From Azolla caroliniana (taxonomy: Eukaryota > Polypodiophyta), in NCBI GenBank assembly GCA_043228905.1, contig JBHGNT010000008.1, forward strand, positions 7,750,001-7,814,000: a stretch of 64,000 bases of DNA. Reading direction: 5' to 3'. The position numbers and the translations under genes are program-made. The notes under the pieces are model-generated. The model was not told the origin of the DNA and ran no database searches. It saw only the letters and a list, made by a program, of their open reading frames with translations. Positions 61,530 through 64,000 of this stretch are shown piece by piece. Position 1 is the first letter of the stretch. Every line of letters starts with the position of its first letter.

Positions 61530-62330
61530 GTATTTCTCCTATGACAGCCACAATTGCTTCGTTGGCCGGTTCCGGATGATATGCATCCCCAGCATCTGTC
61601 TTGCCGGATCCAAGTCTTTCATTGAGAAGGTTCAATTGAGAGCCTTCTTTAGCATCCGTATTTTGGCTTGGTCCCGTCCGACGATCAACATGTCGTCCAC
61701 TTATGAAGGAGTATCAGAAAGTCACCTCCTTCGAACTTCTTCACAAACACGCAGTGATCGGCCTACGTCTTGTGGTACCCTTGATCGGTCATGAAGGAGT
61801 CGAACGTCCTGTACCATTGTCGGGGAGCCTGCTTCAGTCCATACAGGCTCTTCTTCAACCGGCAAACCAGGTGCTCCTTCCCTTTCTCTACGAATCCTTC
61901 CGGTTGCTGCATGTAGATCTCCTCTTCTAGGTGACCGTGAAGGAATGTCGTCTTCACGTCCAGCTGCTCTACCTCGAGGTCCATGCTTGCCGCTATACTC
62001 AGCACCATCCAGATGGAGGTCATCTTTACTACCGAGGCAAATATCTCGTCGAAGTCCACGCCCTTCTTCTGCTAGAACCCGTTCCCCACAATCCTGGCTT
62101 TGTATCTTGGGGGGTTGTCGGCATCTCCCGGTTTCAACTTGTACACCCACTTGTTTCGGAGTGCCCGCTTTCCTTTCGGCAACTCCACCAATTCGTACAT
62201 ATGGTTCTCATGCAGGGAATCCATCTCATACTGCATGGCACTTAACCATTTGCGGCTATGGGTGTCACTTTTAACTTCCTCGAAGCTTTCTGGCTCCCCC
62301 TCATCGATCAGCAGCACATGCTCTGCATCT
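61530..62330 (-). pseudogene. Copia-A reverse transcriptase
   Basis: 'EEVKSDTHSRKWLSAMQYEMDSLHENHMYEL', 'RALRNKWVYKLKPGD', 'DFDEIFASVVKMTSIWMVLSIAASMDLEVEQLDVKTTFLHGHLEEEIYMQQPEGF', '[25 protein letters not shown]'. A stop (about 62070) and frameshifts near 61700-61760 fall just before the YVDD box, which is damaged ('VDDMLIV' partly readable). Confidence 0.8.
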
Positions 62331-62514
62331 GGAAATCTTCAGGGGGGCCTTCTCTCTTTGAGAGGATATCTCCGTCTTTGACCTTCGGCAACCGGCTCCA
62401 CTATTTGTTCTTCATCCGAATCCAATTCGGGGTCTTGGTCGGTTTCGGTTTCACCTATTTCTTCTTCTTCGGCCTGTCTTGTCTCCTTACCGTCACTGGC
62501 CGGTTCATCGAGTG
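62331..62514 (-). other. Copia-A linker between integrase and RT
   Basis: Glu/Asp-rich coding remnant ('ETETDQDPELDSDEEQIVEPV'-like composition), normal for the variable region between integrase and RT. Confidence 0.5.
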
Positions 62515-63201
62515 CTAACTGGTCTCTTGCCGGTTGGGTCTGCTCATCGTAGAATAGATCTCCTCACTAGTCGACTCAGAGTTCATTATCTTCTTCTCCG
62601 ACTCCCAATCGGCGAGCGTCTTGTCCTCCATGAAGATAATATCTCGACTCCGGAATACCTTCTTGTCGGCCAGGTCCCACACTCGGTAGCCGAACTCATC
62701 GTCGCCGTAACCGAGGAATATGCATGGCCATGTCTTTGGATCCAACTTTCCTCTCCGGTCCTTAGCAACATGCACGTACGCGAGACACCCGACTACCTTC
62801 AGATGCCGATAGGACACTTCCTTACCGGTCCAGACTCTCGGTGGCGTGTCTCCGTCCAAGGGTACTGAGGGTGATTTGTTTATCACATATGTCATCGTTG
62901 ACAGTGCCTCAGCCCAAAACTTCTTGGGTAATTTTGCATGCGCCAGCATACTCCGGACCCTCTCCATTATGGTTTGGTTCATCCTCTCGGCCAGCCCGTT
63001 TAGTTCCGGCGTCTTTGGCACGGTAAATTTGAGCCGGATTCCCTTCGAGCGATAGTACTCCTCGAACTGCCCCCAGTATTCTCCTCCGTTATTTGCTCGA
63101 ACCGCCTTTAGCTTCCAGCCGGTTTCTCTTTCCACTCTCACGTGGAGCTCTTTGAAGACGGATAGCACCTGATCCTTCATCTTCAGCGGTGTGGCCCACA
63201 G
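62515..63201 (-). pseudogene. Copia-A integrase
   Basis: An open frame 63180-62515: 'KDQVLSVFKELHVRVERETGWKLKAVRANNGGEYWG' (second Asp of the core now Asn: RANNGGE instead of RTDNGGE), 'PELNGLAERMNQTIMERVRSML', 'FWAEALSTMTYVINKSPSVPLDG', 'GCLAYVHVAKDRRGKLD', 'CIFLGYGDDEFGYRVWD'. It joins 63909-63202 after one stop near 63200. Confidence 0.85.
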
Positions 63202-64000
63202 CTACCGGCTATGGTCATCTATGAACGTCACGAAGTACTGCAATTCGGCATGTGACTTCGTGTCCACTTGACATACATTAGTATGCACCAACTCCAGTGG
63301 TGCATTACGTCTCATCGGTGGCCTCGATCGGAAGGAGGTCCGGTTTTGTTTACCGGCCAGAAAATTAGTGCACTTCTCCAAGTGCACGTTCTTCACTGGG
63401 ATGAGGTTGTCGTCTGCAAGCCTCTTCATCCCCTTCTCGCTCATGTGACACAGCCTCTTGTGCCACAGCTCACCGGCAGTGTCAGATGCCACGTTCACTT
63501 CCTCCGACCATAACCGGGCATTCATAAGGTACAACATGTTGACCTTCCGGACCCGAGCCACAATCAGGCTCCCTTTACTGAACTTCATAACACCGTTCCG
63601 GATGCTACCCGTGTAGCCTTCATCATCTAGCCGATCGGCTGATATCAGGTTCAGACGAACCTCCGAAACGTGTCGGACATCCTTCAGCAGCAGCTTGCAT
63701 CCGGTTGGTGTTGTCAACCACACGTCTCCTATGCCAACAATTCGGCATGTACCTTTATTCCCCATCCGGACACAGCTGTGATCATCGGTTGAGTAGGATG
63801 AGAAGCATTTCCAGTCCAGGGTAAGGTGGAACGACGCTCCGAAGTCGACCACCCAGGTCATCTCGTCGTCAGCAAGGTTTAGCTCACTCTCCTCGGTGAT
63901 GAGCATCAACTCTTCTTCACTTGCCGCGATTGCCGTCGTTCCCTTCCGGTCCGTTCCCCTCCTGTCTTTACCATTCCGGTCCAGTGTCTGCTTCGAATTA
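63202..64000 (-). pseudogene. Copia-A gag C-terminus, protease and pre-integrase (runs off window)
   Basis: The frame 63909-63202 shows protease 'TWVVDFGASFHLTLDWKCF' (DFG instead of DSG/DTG), 'VRMGNKGTCRIVGIGDVWL', pre-integrase 'ELWHKRLCHMSEKGMKRLADDN', 'CTNFLAGKQNRTSFRSRPPMRRNAPLELVHTNVC', and the start of the integrase core 'YFVTFIDDHSR'. Right of 63909 the sequence is Arg/Lys-rich gag linker. The upstream end is outside the window. Confidence 0.8.

Overview
The window looks like an intergenic, heterochromatin-like stretch of a land-plant nuclear genome. Almost everything recognisable is a retrotransposon of a plant-type family: Ty1/Copia elements with Met-tRNA primer sites (TGGTATCAGAGC), several Ty3/Gypsy lineages and an L1-like LINE. 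There are long TC/GA/AC microsatellites and TTTAGGG-like fragments. I cannot name the species. The element mix and a high-GC Gypsy of unusual lineage would fit a seed-free plant (fern, lycophyte or bryophyte), but that is a guess. Only one stretch, an exon-like ORF at 1733-2098 on the minus strand, looks like possible host coding sequence.

Layout. 1-1000: LINE 3' tail and a decayed LINE reverse transcriptase. 1733-2870: possible host first exon (minus) with a minisatellite upstream. 3570-4424: LTR of the 'TGTCGTG' Gypsy group. 4570-6068 and 16394-17660 (minus): a decayed coiled-coil ORF, split by a chromodomain Gypsy (6069-16393). The 3' LTR of that Gypsy is itself split, inside its TC microsatellite, by a nearly full LINE (11453-15953) and a second truncated LINE copy. 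17661-18799: tandem repeats and an LTR with heat-shock-element arrays. 18843-26433: a Copia with both LTRs, containing a 5'-truncated Gypsy (21643-24724). 26434-28790: a head-to-head pair of non-coding repeats, each with a hammerhead-ribozyme motif. 28791-29835: second copy of the heat-element LTR. 29856-31160: Copia LTR and gag pieces. 31778-33920 and 33925-38510: two decayed Copia pol regions, the second holding two solo LTRs. 38511-41167: an old 5' half of the high-GC Gypsy. 41499-59800: one minus-strand Copia broken by two Gypsies, 42804-51890 (TSD GAGAA) and 52026-59086 (TSD CCGG). 59801-64000: another minus-strand Copia running off the right edge.

The youngest element is the 52026-59086 Gypsy. 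Its two 670-bp LTRs appear identical and its gag-pro and pol frames are open with catalytic residues present. Its RT (FLDD), RNase H and integrase resemble Gypsy elements I know best from basidiomycete fungi. Most other elements carry stops, frameshifts or deletions.

The most interesting signals are in non-coding parts of the elements: (a) two hammerhead motifs in opposite orientation; (b) a small U5 hairpin conserved in five LTRs with compensating stem changes; (c) perfect heat-shock elements just upstream of TATA in two unrelated LTR families; (d) antisense tRNA-like segments in four LTR families; (e) a LINE 3'-end hairpin with a compensating base pair, next to TC microsatellites that serve as insertion sites; (f) a coiled-coil ORF downstream of pol, conserved between two diverged copies. 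Identities and boundaries were read by eye; no searches or folding programs were run.
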